From Spirochaetia bacterium (lineage in GTDB: Bacteria > Spirochaetota > Leptospiria > Turneriellales > JAOUOS01): a stretch of DNA of 54,697 nt. The stretch is taken from assembly GCA_029880285.1 (NCBI GenBank), contig JAOUOS010000020.1:1-54697 (forward strand), written 5' to 3'. Shown piece by piece: positions 37,938 through 46,799 of the stretch. Under the pieces are notes generated by a model. It worked only from the letters and a program-made list of their open reading frames with translations, did not search any database and had not been told where the DNA came from. The translations under genes and the position numbers were made by a program. Positions within the stretch are counted from its first letter, which is position 1, and every line of letters starts with the position of its first letter.

Positions 37938-38339
37938 TTAGTCAATATCCATCCATTCTAACATCTTTCTGGGAAAACGGCAAGGCTTACCTGTTTTATT
38001 AATTAAAGCATGAACAGTATAACCGGTAACAAGAAGGTCATCGCCCCTTTTTACTTCATAATCAATTTTTAAGCGGCATCCTTTTGCCAAAGAAATCCAT
38101 CCGCGAATTGTAAGCAAATCGTCATATTGAGAAGGCCTATGGTATTCAACATGGGCCTCGGCAGCTGGTAAAAAGTACCCGTCTTCTTCAAACTTACGAT
38201 AGGTTAAGCCGTCTTTTCGCATTATTTCGTTTCGTACCCTTTCAAAATAAACCAAATAATTCGCGTAGTACACAACTTTCATTTGATCGGTATCGGCATA
38301 AGGAACCCTGTATTCTATGGATGTTTCTTTAAGACGCAT
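37938..38339 (-). CDS. Acyl-CoA thioesterase (4HBT/YbgC family)
   Basis: 133 residues with the single hot-dog fold. The catalytic segment is VPYADTDQMKVVYYANYLVYFE, where the Asp of YADTD is the expected nucleophile or base. VRNEIMRKDG and IDYEVKRGDDLLVTG are typical of YbgC-like enzymes. It probably hydrolyses acyl-CoA; the chain length is unknown. No Tol-Pal genes are adjacent. Confidence 0.9.
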   Translation of the reverse strand: MRLKETSIEYRVPYADTDQMKVVYYANYLVYFERVRNEIMRKDGLTYRKFEEDGYFLPAAEAHVEYHRPSQYDDLLTIRGWISLAKGCRLKIDYEVKRGDDLLVTGYTVHALINKTGKPCRFPRKMLEWMDID

Positions 38340-38438
38340 AATAATAATTTAATGTGTTTTTTAAGATGAGCAAAAAAAAGATATTAAAACATTGACGCCT
38401 TATGAATCATATATTCTATTTCTTTAAGGAGCAAAATA

Positions 38439-38669
38439 ATGAGTGATTCAACTATATTAGACGTTAGAGAAATAATACCAAAAGAAAGACATCCTAAAAT
38501 TTTCAATATATTTGATAATTTAAAATCAGGCGAAAGCCTGATTATAATAAATGACCACGATCCAAAGCCGCTTAAATATACATTTGAAGCTGAAAGAACG
38601 GGACAATTAGACTGGGTATACCTTGAAGACGGCCCAGAAGTTTGGCGTGTTCAAATAACAAAAAAATAA
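38439..38669 (+). CDS. DUF2249 domain protein
   Basis: 76 residues. LDVREIIPKERHPKIFNIFDNLKSGES followed by INDHDPKPLKYTFEAE is the DUF2249 signature. Small DUF2249 proteins are found near nitrogen-oxide and redox genes; their biochemistry is undefined. Its 99-nt upstream region, divergent from the thioesterase gene, includes a TTGACG (about 38390) without a good -10. AAGGAG stands upstream of the ATG. Confidence 0.9.
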   Translation: MSDSTILDVREIIPKERHPKIFNIFDNLKSGESLIIINDHDPKPLKYTFEAERTGQLDWVYLEDGPEVWRVQITKK

Positions 38670-38677
38670 GGTATTTA

Positions 38678-39037
38678 TTATTCTTTGTATTTGATTACTT
38701 TTCCCTTCACTATTAATTTTTCTATGGTACCTACAACCCAATATTCAGATTCATTTATCCATGAAACGTCTATAAGCTCGTCACCATTTTTCTGTTGAAC
38801 AGCATCATCTATCGCGCGGTTAATATCGGGCCGCGGCGTTATAGTAAAAAGCCAAAATAAATTATAGTTACTCGCAACCGCTTCGCTTTTACCTAAGACC
38901 TCATATACTGTGTTTTCTTTTAAAGGTCTTACATTGGGCTCATAGCCAGCCAAATAATTTGTTGAATAGTACAGGCAATTTGAAAATAAAGCTAAAATAG
39001 CCAATAAAAATATAAGAATTAATTTATATTTTTTCAT
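38678..39037 (-). CDS. Small lipoprotein, TRL-like family
   Basis: 119 residues. A hydrophobic signal peptide with a lipobox-like FSNC leads to a short mature protein. DINRAIDDAVQQKNGDELIDVSWIN is the core pattern of TRL-like lipoproteins (conserved Asp/Gly and a final beta strand VKGKVIKYKE). It is a paralogue of the gene just upstream: the two share the IDIAIxDAV/GDALI block. Its start overlaps that gene's stop by one base, so the two are translationally coupled. Function unknown. Confidence 0.75.
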   Translation of the reverse strand: MKKYKLILIFLLAILALFSNCLYYSTNYLAGYEPNVRPLKENTVYEVLGKSEAVASNYNLFWLFTITPRPDINRAIDDAVQQKNGDELIDVSWINESEYWVVGTIEKLIVKGKVIKYKE

Positions 39038-39387
39038 TACCTATTCTCTTTAAACTTTACCACATCGCCAGTTACAATTACAGACGCTCTATTGAATAGA
39101 ATAAAATTATAATTTTTTTGATACCACCTTAAATTAATAAGAGCGTCTCCCTGTTTACTTTTTACCGCATCTTGAATGGCTATATCAATATCAGGATACC
39201 CGAAAGGTATGCCCAAAATAGAAAATGACGCATCGCTGCCTTCTGCCTGACCCCTGTTTTCTTCTATTACTTTACCCTGAAGGGGTGTTGAAGACGCTGT
39301 CATGCCCATAGGAGAAATACACGCGTTTAATATAAATGCCAGTGCCGCCAATACAAAAACTAGTAATTTCTTTTTATGTTTATTCAT
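39037..39387 (-). CDS. Small lipoprotein, TRL-like family
   Basis: 116 residues. The signal peptide ends in a lipobox (LNAC). The mature part contains DIDIAIQDAVKSKQGDALINLRWYQ and ends VIVTGDVVKFKEN, the same frame as its downstream paralogue. The region between (PLQGKVIEENRGQAEGSDA) is variable. The gene lies 37 nt after the third lipoprotein gene of the block and is in one operon with it. Function unknown. Confidence 0.75.
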   Translation of the reverse strand: MNKHKKKLLVFVLAALAFILNACISPMGMTASSTPLQGKVIEENRGQAEGSDASFSILGIPFGYPDIDIAIQDAVKSKQGDALINLRWYQKNYNFILFNRASVIVTGDVVKFKENR

Positions 39388-39424
39388 ATTTTTTCCTTTA
39401 ATTTTAGTTTGACCTTGCTTTGTT

Positions 39425-39928
39425 TTACTCTTTCTCTGCCCATTCTTTTACTTTTCGTTTAATTTTTTTTTCTACTTTTTTTGCGATGTCATCCCACTCT
39501 TTGTCTTTTTCTTCGCTGGCCCATTCTTTGCATTTTTCGTAAAATTTATTTTCCAGTTTTTCTTCTATGTCTTTCCATTCGGGATCGTCAAAGCATGATT
39601 TTTTCTTTTTTGCCGACGCCCCTTTATGTGCGCCGCCCCAAACAGAAGAAACGCCCAGTAAAAATCCGAAATCATACCATCCGCCGCTGTTTTGAACTTC
39701 ATATACCTTAACGGTATCATAAAAAATTCCCAGAATTAAGGTAACGGCAGAAATCATTCCATGCCAAAGCCCAAACCAAAAACCAGCCGGTGTTTCATTT
39801 GTAAATTGAGCATCACCCGGGGCGCATCCTGAAAATAACATAAAAAAAGATAAAACAATAATCGGCTTTAAAAACCAAAAATATTTTTTTAAATAAATAA
39901 ATTCCCCCATTTTTTGATAAATAAACAT
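39425..39928 (-). CDS. Lipoprotein with a conserved aromatic membrane segment
   Basis: 167 residues. A hydrophobic N-terminus with lipobox FSGC (residue ~35) is followed by GFWFGLWHGMISAVTLILGI, a second hydrophobic, probably membrane, stretch, then VKVYEVQNSGGWYDFGFLLG. This aromatic/Gly pattern recurs in small uncharacterised bacterial lipoproteins. The last 60 residues are Lys/Glu-rich, helical and probably coiled coil. The ATG is preceded by GGAGAGA at a good distance. It heads a run of three lipoprotein genes on the minus strand. Confidence 0.7.
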   Translation of the reverse strand: MFIYQKMGEFIYLKKYFWFLKPIIVLSFFMLFSGCAPGDAQFTNETPAGFWFGLWHGMISAVTLILGIFYDTVKVYEVQNSGGWYDFGFLLGVSSVWGGAHKGASAKKKKSCFDDPEWKDIEEKLENKFYEKCKEWASEEKDKEWDDIAKKVEKKIKRKVKEWAEKE

Positions 39929-39940
39929 ACTCTCTCCTTT

Positions 39941-39990
39941 AATTATAAATTAATTATATAATTATAAATTAATTATAAATTTTATAATTT
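39941..39990. repeat. Pure A/T tandem repeat
   Basis: Fifty bases of only A and T, built on a repeated ATTATAAATTAATTATA unit. It lies upstream of the lipoprotein operon and may act as a curved or easily melted DNA segment; no binding-site identity is claimed. Confidence 0.7.
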
Positions 39991-40087
39991 AAGTTTAATT
40001 AAAATATATATTAAAAAGAAGAAAACTTCTACCGATTTTTGATGTTAAATTATTTACGGCAAGTAAAAAAAATTATCGAAAAAAAAA

Positions 40088-40116
40088 TTGACAGGGTAAA
40101 TTAGATATTTTAAATA
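40088..40116 (+). promoter_or_regulatory. Candidate promoter for the DUF4395 gene
   Basis: A perfect TTGACA (40088-40093) is followed after 17 nt by TAAATA (40111-40116), a weak -10 match. The distance to the ATG at 40147 would give a leader of about 25 nt. Confidence 0.35.
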
Positions 40117-40146
40117 TTCTAATATATTAAAACGCTCAGGTTATTT

Positions 40147-40668
40147 ATGAATAAAAAAAGAAAATTATTTTTAACAACTCCATGGTGGTCCATGGGAGAA
40201 AAAATTAACGAAAATTTTGGTTTAAGAATTAATGAAACCGCTACACGAGCAAGGGCGGGTTTTTTAAATATGCTTTCAGCAACAACAATTGTAATTTTAA
40301 TATTTGCTCCTGAACTAGATCCGGTTATATATGTTGGTCCCTTTGTTATTTATGATATGCTTATAGCTTCATTGTTTGGCCTTACCCCTCTTAGTCCCAT
40401 GGGAATTATAGGTACATTTATAACTTTAAAAATGGAACCATTGTGGAAGCCGAACAAGCCTAAACGCTTTGCGTGGATTCTTGGCGCGTCATTAGGTGTA
40501 ACTTGTTTAGCCATGCGCTTGCTTAATATTGATAACAACTGGATTATTGGCGTTGTAGCAATTTGTTTTGTATTAACATGGTTAGAATCTGTATTAGGTT
40601 TTTGCGTGGGGTGCTGGATGCACGGGAAATTATACGGATGTGAAGATTGCAGTACGGCTATCAGCTAA
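40147..40668 (+). CDS. DUF4395 membrane protein
   Basis: 173 residues with four or five hydrophobic segments. RINETATRARAGFLNMLSATTI at the start and LESVLGFCVGCWMHGKLYG at the end are the DUF4395 signature, including the paired Cys of FCVGC. These proteins often neighbour thioredoxin- or sulfur-related genes; a link here would be only inference. CTCAGG lies upstream of the ATG at 40147. Confidence 0.9.
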   Translation: MNKKRKLFLTTPWWSMGEKINENFGLRINETATRARAGFLNMLSATTIVILIFAPELDPVIYVGPFVIYDMLIASLFGLTPLSPMGIIGTFITLKMEPLWKPNKPKRFAWILGASLGVTCLAMRLLNIDNNWIIGVVAICFVLTWLESVLGFCVGCWMHGKLYGCEDCSTAIS

Positions 40669-40727
40669 TAATATTTTTATTTGATAAAAATATTTGATTA
40701 ATATTCAAATTTTAATAGTTTTATACT

Positions 40728-41945
40728 ATGAAAACAAATTATTTATTATTTAATTTGTTTATAAAAAGTATACTCATTGTTTTTAACCTTTCTTTTTTTT
40801 CTATTATTGCCGCAGAAGTAAAAACAGCAGAAAATATAACAATAGAGAATCATGTTGAAGATGACCTTTACTGCGCGGCAGGCGAAATTATCCTAAAAGG
40901 AAGTGTCAAGGGCGATGTTAATCTGGCCGGCGGTGAGATTATTATTTATTCAAATATTTCAAACGATTTGAACGCGGTTGGCGGCAGCATTAAAGTACTT
41001 TCAAACGTAGAAGACGATGTTCATATCACGGGTGGTCAAATAACTATCTCAAAAAAAGTTAACGGTGACGTTTTTATAGCAGGCGGAGACATTTTTATTG
41101 ATGAAACAGCCGAAATTTTAGGCACCGTATATATAGCAGGCGGAAGCATTAAAATTCATGGTACCGTTGAGGGCAAAACTGTTATCACAGGCGGTAAAAT
41201 TTCTATCGCGGGCAGTCTAAAAAATGATTTAACCATAAAAAACGCCGGCCATACCGATATATCTGGCAATATTCACGGCAAATCTATAATTTCTTCAGAA
41301 GAGTTATATATCAATAAAAACGCTTCTTTTCATTCGCCGGTTGAATACTGGAGCAAAAATACAGTTGATTTTTATGATACCCTTAAAAAGGGCGAAGCTG
41401 TTTTTAATCATGAATTAAAGCAATCATACCATCCGCCAATTGTGTTTATGCTGGCGTTAATACTTTTGGCTTTGGCTTCAGGGTTTTTAATCATTTATAC
41501 TATTAACCGTTTTGGGGGTAATTATTTAAACGAAAGTTCTCACTTCTTAGAAGATAATTTTATTACCGGCTTTGGAACAGGCGCTCTTTATTTTTTAGTA
41601 GTACCCGCTGTTATATTTTTATTGTTTATTTCTATGATTGGTATTCCTTTTGCCATTGTTTTTGGATTTATTTATGTAACCACTTTGATTTTTTTACGAC
41701 CCATAACCGCGGTAATTTTAAGTTACTGGTTTAATAAAAAACTCGGCAAAAACTGGAACCAAAACCAAATTTTTTTTATAAGCTTTGGTATTTTAATTTT
41801 TCTGGCTTTTATAAGTTTTATTCCCGCCGTAGGATGGCTCGCCAACGCTGTTATATCGACGGCTGCTTTTGGTTCTTTAATTCAAATTGCGTATACGAAA
41901 AATAAAAAGCCGGGTAGTTCTAAAAAGAAATTTTTAAAATCATAA
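40728..41945 (+). CDS. Membrane-anchored bactofilin-like protein
   Basis: 405 residues. A signal peptide or anchor is followed by a long beta-helix-like repeat region (~30-210) built of repeats such as GDVNLAGGEIIIYSN, DVHITGGQITISKK and GTVYIAGGSIKIHG, about 18-22 residues per turn. Four hydrophobic helices end the protein (~235-400). This couples a polymerising bactofilin-type domain to a membrane domain on the outside or in the envelope. The small cytoplasmic bactofilin at 26000 is not closely related. It lies 60 nt after the DUF4395 gene on the same strand. Confidence 0.8.
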   Translation: MKTNYLLFNLFIKSILIVFNLSFFSIIAAEVKTAENITIENHVEDDLYCAAGEIILKGSVKGDVNLAGGEIIIYSNISNDLNAVGGSIKVLSNVEDDVHITGGQITISKKVNGDVFIAGGDIFIDETAEILGTVYIAGGSIKIHGTVEGKTVITGGKISIAGSLKNDLTIKNAGHTDISGNIHGKSIISSEELYINKNASFHSPVEYWSKNTVDFYDTLKKGEAVFNHELKQSYHPPIVFMLALILLALASGFLIIYTINRFGGNYLNESSHFLEDNFITGFGTGALYFLVVPAVIFLLFISMIGIPFAIVFGFIYVTTLIFLRPITAVILSYWFNKKLGKNWNQNQIFFISFGILIFLAFISFIPAVGWLANAVISTAAFGSLIQIAYTKNKKPGSSKKKFLKS

Positions 41946-41980
41946 TTTATGAATTATAAATTTTTATTAAAAAAACCCCT

Positions 41981-42772
41981 ATGAAAAATCAAAGTTTTAT
42001 ATACAGAAGTCTTCCGGCAATAAATAAAAAAGCTCACCGGCTGGGCCTTTCATTTAATCATGGCATTAATGGCAAAGGCATAGAAACCGCTTTTAATCTG
42101 GGTATCAATTACATATTCTGGACAAAATTTGGCACAGGTGAAGCGTTTGATGTGGTAAAATCAGCGTTAAAAAATAATCGTGAAAAATATATTTTAGCTG
42201 CCGGTGTAACGCTTGGTTTTTTTAAAGGCAGCCTTCGTAAAAGAGTAGAGACACTTTGCCGTCAATTTGATATTGATTATGTAGACGTATTTCAGCTTTA
42301 CTGGCTGGGCAGGATGTCTTTTTTCACAAAAGGAATTCAAAAAGAACTGGTACGTTTGCGCGAAGAAGGTATGGTTCGGGCGCTTGGCGTATCTATTCAT
42401 GACAGAAAAAGAGCAGGCAAACTAGCCGCAGAATCTGTTCTCGATTTATTAATGATTCGCTATAACGCGGCTCATCCGGGAGCCGAAGTTGATATCTTTC
42501 CTAATTATGTTAAAAGGCGTCCTATAACCATTGCCTATACCGCCACAGCCTGGAGAAAACTTTTAAAACCGCCAAAAGGGTGGAACGACAAAGTTATGAA
42601 CGCGGGCGATTGCTATCGTTTTTGTCTTTCTAATTCAAATGTAGATGTTGTATTATGCGGACCGGCAAACGAAGAACAATTAATAAATAATATAGAAGCT
42701 CTTAAAAAAGGTCCTCTTTCATCTTCTGAAGATATGTACATCCGAAAGTTTGGTAAAGCCGTACACGGGTAA
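41981..42772 (+). CDS. Aldo-keto reductase-like protein lacking a clear catalytic tetrad
   Basis: 263 residues of (beta/alpha)8 barrel sequence. GLSFNHGINGKGIETAFNLGINYI matches the opening of aldo-keto reductases, and FDIDYVDVFQLYWLG and VRALGVSIHDR match further strands. The expected Asp and Tyr after the GINxxD position are replaced (GINYIFWTKFGTG), and the Lys strand (ILATK in active enzymes) reads ILAAGVTLG. It may be a non-catalytic relative or an enzyme with a shifted chemistry. It follows the membrane bactofilin-like gene after 35 nt, in the same direction. Confidence 0.75.
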   Translation: MKNQSFIYRSLPAINKKAHRLGLSFNHGINGKGIETAFNLGINYIFWTKFGTGEAFDVVKSALKNNREKYILAAGVTLGFFKGSLRKRVETLCRQFDIDYVDVFQLYWLGRMSFFTKGIQKELVRLREEGMVRALGVSIHDRKRAGKLAAESVLDLLMIRYNAAHPGAEVDIFPNYVKRRPITIAYTATAWRKLLKPPKGWNDKVMNAGDCYRFCLSNSNVDVVLCGPANEEQLINNIEALKKGPLSSSEDMYIRKFGKAVHG

Positions 42773-42783
42773 AAAATATTTAA

Positions 42784-43164
42784 TTATATTTTCCAAATCA
42801 TTCCACTTGAAGTACCCTTTAATACTGTTTCTTTTTTTTCATTATAGCAGTTAAATGAAAACCATACTTTATAGCGTCTGCTTTGTTCAATAATTTTATC
42901 GATGTGACCAACGCAAGTAACAGTCTCATTTTCATAAACACCTTTTACAAATTCAAAATACATGTTAGACGCAATAAAGTTTAAATCTCCCCCCAGTTTT
43001 GTGGGTAACGTGGCTACCAAAAGGCCGTGAGCTAAAAGTTTTTCACCTGTAACATGATGATCGCCGTGATCTTCACTTATTTGGGCAAAATCAAGAATAT
43101 TCTGCCGGCTTATATGGCGCGTAAAATTTACTTTATCGCCTTTTTCAAGTTTTTTAGAAATCAT
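42784..43164 (-). CDS. MaoC-like hot-dog dehydratase
   Basis: 126 residues. FAQISEDHGDHHVTGEKLLAHGLL places Asp and His in the hydratase-2 motif of the MaoC/FabZ-like fold; the usual spacing is altered by the DHGDHH stretch. It may hydrate enoyl-CoA or be a non-catalytic hot-dog. It is convergent with the AKR-like gene and divergent from prmA. Confidence 0.75.
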   Translation of the reverse strand: MISKKLEKGDKVNFTRHISRQNILDFAQISEDHGDHHVTGEKLLAHGLLVATLPTKLGGDLNFIASNMYFEFVKGVYENETVTCVGHIDKIIEQSRRYKVWFSFNCYNEKKETVLKGTSSGMIWKI

Positions 43165-43260
43165 AGTATTTGTCTTTTTTTTTTACAGGTCTTGTCAAGT
43201 TTTTTCAAAAATAAATTCTACTATACCTCTCAATTCAAAAAAAGTAACCTGATTTTTATA

Positions 43261-44220
43261 ATGACAAACGAGAACCAAATGAATAGCGATTATTATAAAA
43301 AAATATTCTGGGAACTTCGTATTGAAATACCTAAAGACAAAGCTGACCTTGTTGAAGAATTTAATTTAAAAAGCGGCGCTTTAGGTTTTCATGAAATTTT
43401 ATACGAAGAAGATAAAATTCAAAACATAGAAAATGCAGTTCAATATTATTATTTTTCTTTTGAATTTCCTATTAAGGCGTATATTGTTATGATGCTGGCG
43501 CTTTTAAAAATAGAAAACTGCCCGTATATTATTCAAGAAACAAAATATGAAAATTTTCTAAAAAACATGAAAGAAACTTTTCGAAGTTTTGAGATAGCAA
43601 AACATTTTTGGATAGTTCCTGAATGGGAAGCAGAAGAGCTTGTTCCAAAATATTCAAAAGAAGACCATTTTGTTATTCTAAGACCCGCTTTCGCGTTTGG
43701 CACGGGACTTCATGAAACAACAAAACTTATGATAGAAATGTTAACAGATAATAAATACGGAGTTTATGAAAATGACCGTATATTAGATATGGGTACCGGT
43801 TCGGGAATTCTTTCTATTGCCGCTTTAGAACTTAACGCGCATGAAGCTGTAGGAGTTGATATTGATACCTTGTCTGTAGAATCGGCCAATGAAAATCTTA
43901 AGCTTAATCTTCGGGCTAAAAATTTTTCTGGCAAAGCGTTTTTTTATAAAGATAACTTCTCATTTTACCATTCATATTATAAAAACCGGCCAAAGCCCGA
44001 TCTTTTTATCTCAAATATTTTTCCCGAGGCATTCATGGCAAACGCCGATATACTAAAAGATATTTTATCTCAAACACAAAGAGTAATATTGTCGGGCATA
44101 GTTGAAGACAGGGCCGAAGAATTTGAAAAGTGGCTCACGCAAATTGCACCTCAAAGAAAATTTACTTCAAAGAATCTGCGCGGATGGTTTGTTTTTTTTA
44201 GTAATTATGAAATAAATTAA
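43261..44220 (+). CDS. prmA: Ribosomal protein L11 methyltransferase
   Basis: 319 residues from the ATG at 43261. The frame stays open upstream to 43054, but that part overlaps the opposite strand's gene and is rich in unlikely residues. The SAM-binding motif is DMGTGSGILSIAALEL, preceded by AFGTGLHETTKLM, the signature of PrmA. It methylates lysine residues of L11; not needed for viability in other bacteria. A second ATG follows six codons later (43279). Confidence 0.93.
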   Translation: MTNENQMNSDYYKKIFWELRIEIPKDKADLVEEFNLKSGALGFHEILYEEDKIQNIENAVQYYYFSFEFPIKAYIVMMLALLKIENCPYIIQETKYENFLKNMKETFRSFEIAKHFWIVPEWEAEELVPKYSKEDHFVILRPAFAFGTGLHETTKLMIEMLTDNKYGVYENDRILDMGTGSGILSIAALELNAHEAVGVDIDTLSVESANENLKLNLRAKNFSGKAFFYKDNFSFYHSYYKNRPKPDLFISNIFPEAFMANADILKDILSQTQRVILSGIVEDRAEEFEKWLTQIAPQRKFTSKNLRGWFVFFSNYEIN

Positions 44221-44238
44221 TTATACTTTATACTTTTT

Positions 44239-46719
44239 TTAAAACCTAACCTCTACACCAAAACTGGGTATAAGAGCCAGCCCTTCGGTAGCTTTTACTT
44301 CGGGGTTTGTTCCTTTTTTGTAGGGTTCGTTAAACTTCCAGTTTTGAACAACTTGCTGGTTATTATAAATGTTTAATACTTCTACATACCAGTTAATCTC
44401 TCCCCATGAATAGTATTTTTTTCTGGTATATCTTAAGTCAAGCTGGTGAAAAACCGGCAGACGCGCTGTGTTTTTTTCGCCGTATGCAGGTCCGAACCTA
44501 TCTCCTGTAGGCAGAGTAGTAGGCGCCTCATTGCCAATAATAGGCGTATAGGGGAACGAACCATAAACCTGAAATTTACCTTCAATTGAATTTTGTCCGA
44601 AAACATATCCGAAAACCATTTTTAACGCGTGATCCATTTCAAAATCATAGGGAATGTATCTATCGCCGTATGTGTCTGATGCAAGATTCGATTTTGTTTT
44701 TGCTTGTGTGTAAGTATAACTTACCCAGCCGTAAAAATCGTCTGTATTTTCTTCTCTATCTTTTTTTATCATAACTTCGGCGCCGTAATTTTTTCTTTCA
44801 CCTACGCTTCTGCCCAATTGCTTTTCGCCGTTTTCGTCAATATGCGGATCGGTTTCTATTTGATCAGAAAAAGTATTATAAAAGCCTTCAAGCTTTAAAG
44901 AATACAGATCATATTTTTGCTCGATGCTGGCCGCTCTGTGAATAGCTCTTTCGGGTATAGTGTCAGTTTCTGCCACTTCGGGAGCCATTTTAATATAGAA
45001 GGGATTTACTCCCTGCGGAAAGGCGCTGTAGTATCCGCCGGCGGCCGCTATTGTGGTTTCGGTTTCAAACTCATAACTGATAGCTCCTCTGGGATCAACA
45101 GTGGTTGTATTGGTACGACGCAGATGGTCCACTCTTACACCCGGCACCAGTTTTAAGCCGCCTAATGTCACTTTATTTTCAAGCGAACCGCCTATAAGAG
45201 TATTGCTTGAATGCTGATCAATATAAACGATATCCCATAAGTCTTTGGTAAAATCTGGCATTCCAAAATAAGGATTACTTGGCTGGTTGGGTTTAGGTAC
45301 AATAGACTTGCCTTCGGCTGTAACATCTGAATAGTTTATTTCAGACAAAAAGGTAAGCTCAGAAATATTTTCAATATACTCAAGCTTCATGATATTCTTT
45401 AGCCCGAAAATATAGGGTTTTGTTACCACACTCATATCTCGAAAGGCAGCATTAGCAAGATCGTTATTTATATCTCTTTTCATATCATTTTGATTTAATA
45501 CCGAATAAAACAATACATCATTTTGAAAACGATCAGATAAACGATAGGTATATCGAATAGACTGCGCGTGAGACTGAATGTCGTTTACAGCGGTAAAATC
45601 AAAAGCCAATGGATCCATACCAGCGTCTATTTGTTTTTGTTTTTCTTCTTCTTTATATCCGAACGCTAAATCTTGACCGTCTTTAAATCCGAAAAAAAAC
45701 AAAGTAAGCGCGTGTTTATCTGATAAATAGTATTTTCCCTTGGCCTGGTAATCAAAATATTTGGGAACGAATTTAACGTCTTCTCCAAACGCGGCTTCTA
45801 AAACAGCCGGCAAGAAAAGTTCAAAATAAGAATACCTGCCTGATAAAATCCAATAGCCCATGGTTTTTTCTTCCTGTGGTTTCACTTCTGATTTTTCATT
45901 TGTGTTTGCGTCTGTTTCTGCGGATGGTTTACTTTCAGAGTTTTGAATTTTTATAGGCGATTTAACTAAAAAATTAGATGTCAGAAAATTAATCTCTGCG
46001 TTGCCGCTTAGTTCTTTTACGTTGTCAATGGTATTAATAGATATAACGCCGCCTATGGCCTGCCCAAAACGAACAGGATGGGCCGAAGCGTATAAATCTA
46101 CTTCATCCATTAGATCGCTTGATACAACAGAGTGCATACCCACCAGATGCTGCGCGTCATATAAAGGAATATCGTCTATAAAATACTGATTTTTTATCGT
46201 ATCGGAACCTCTTATCACAAGCGGTCCAAAAAAGCCCATAGCGCCCACTACCCCGGGAAGACTTTTTAGTGCGCTTATAGAATCACCAAAAGCTCCGGGA
46301 ACATTTTTAATTTCACTGGCCGTTATTGTATAACGTGAAATTTTTTGAATTTCGCGGTCATCTTTTATTTCAAGAGCTGAACCTCTAACTCTTGAAGCTT
46401 CAAGATAAAAATCTTTTTTTATATCGCCGGTAATTTCAATTTCTGTCTGTATGGTTTTTAATCCCGGCGAGGTTATATAAAGCGTATATGTACCTTCTTC
46501 AATATTCTCAATAGTAAAAAAACCATCCGCGCCGCCGCGGGTTTTTATTTTTAAATCAGGAATTGCAATTGTCGCATATCCTAATGGTTTTTTATCAACC
46601 GCGCTGTAAACAATACCCGATAAAGTAAAACCCTTCTTTTCTGTATTTTCGCTTTGAGCAAAAATAGAATTAAACGCTATAAGCACCGCGCCAAAATAAG
46701 CCAATTTAATATTTTTCAT
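44239..46719 (-). CDS. TonB-dependent outer-membrane receptor (paralogue of 35191-37623)
   Basis: 826 residues. Layout and sequence follow the first receptor: signal peptide, carboxypeptidase-regulatory-like domain (LSGIVYSAVDKKPLGYATIAIPD), plug (EIKNVPGAFGDSISALKSLPG and PLVIRGSDT), barrel, and C-terminal Phe (IPSFGVEVRF). It has an extra Gln/Lys/Glu-rich insert around 255-285. It faces the same way as the first receptor but is separated from it by about 6.6 kb of unrelated genes. A candidate -10 TATAAT lies at 46761-46766. Substrate unknown. Confidence 0.9.
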   Translation of the reverse strand: MKNIKLAYFGAVLIAFNSIFAQSENTEKKGFTLSGIVYSAVDKKPLGYATIAIPDLKIKTRGGADGFFTIENIEEGTYTLYITSPGLKTIQTEIEITGDIKKDFYLEASRVRGSALEIKDDREIQKISRYTITASEIKNVPGAFGDSISALKSLPGVVGAMGFFGPLVIRGSDTIKNQYFIDDIPLYDAQHLVGMHSVVSSDLMDEVDLYASAHPVRFGQAIGGVISINTIDNVKELSGNAEINFLTSNFLVKSPIKIQNSESKPSAETDANTNEKSEVKPQEEKTMGYWILSGRYSYFELFLPAVLEAAFGEDVKFVPKYFDYQAKGKYYLSDKHALTLFFFGFKDGQDLAFGYKEEEKQKQIDAGMDPLAFDFTAVNDIQSHAQSIRYTYRLSDRFQNDVLFYSVLNQNDMKRDINNDLANAAFRDMSVVTKPYIFGLKNIMKLEYIENISELTFLSEINYSDVTAEGKSIVPKPNQPSNPYFGMPDFTKDLWDIVYIDQHSSNTLIGGSLENKVTLGGLKLVPGVRVDHLRRTNTTTVDPRGAISYEFETETTIAAAGGYYSAFPQGVNPFYIKMAPEVAETDTIPERAIHRAASIEQKYDLYSLKLEGFYNTFSDQIETDPHIDENGEKQLGRSVGERKNYGAEVMIKKDREENTDDFYGWVSYTYTQAKTKSNLASDTYGDRYIPYDFEMDHALKMVFGYVFGQNSIEGKFQVYGSFPYTPIIGNEAPTTLPTGDRFGPAYGEKNTARLPVFHQLDLRYTRKKYYSWGEINWYVEVLNIYNNQQVVQNWKFNEPYKKGTNPEVKATEGLALIPSFGVEVRF

Positions 46720-46760
46720 ATATTCATCCTTTTGTCATAAAGACATTTTTTTCGTTTGAT

Positions 46761-46766
46761 ATTATA
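46761..46766 (-). promoter_or_regulatory. Candidate -10 element of the second TonB receptor gene
   Basis: A perfect TATAAT is found on the minus strand 42 nt before the ATG at 46719. The matching -35 (AACACA at 18 nt) is poor, so this is only a candidate. Confidence 0.35.
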
Positions 46767-46799
46767 ACAAATTAGAAAATATAATGTGTTACTTTTAAT

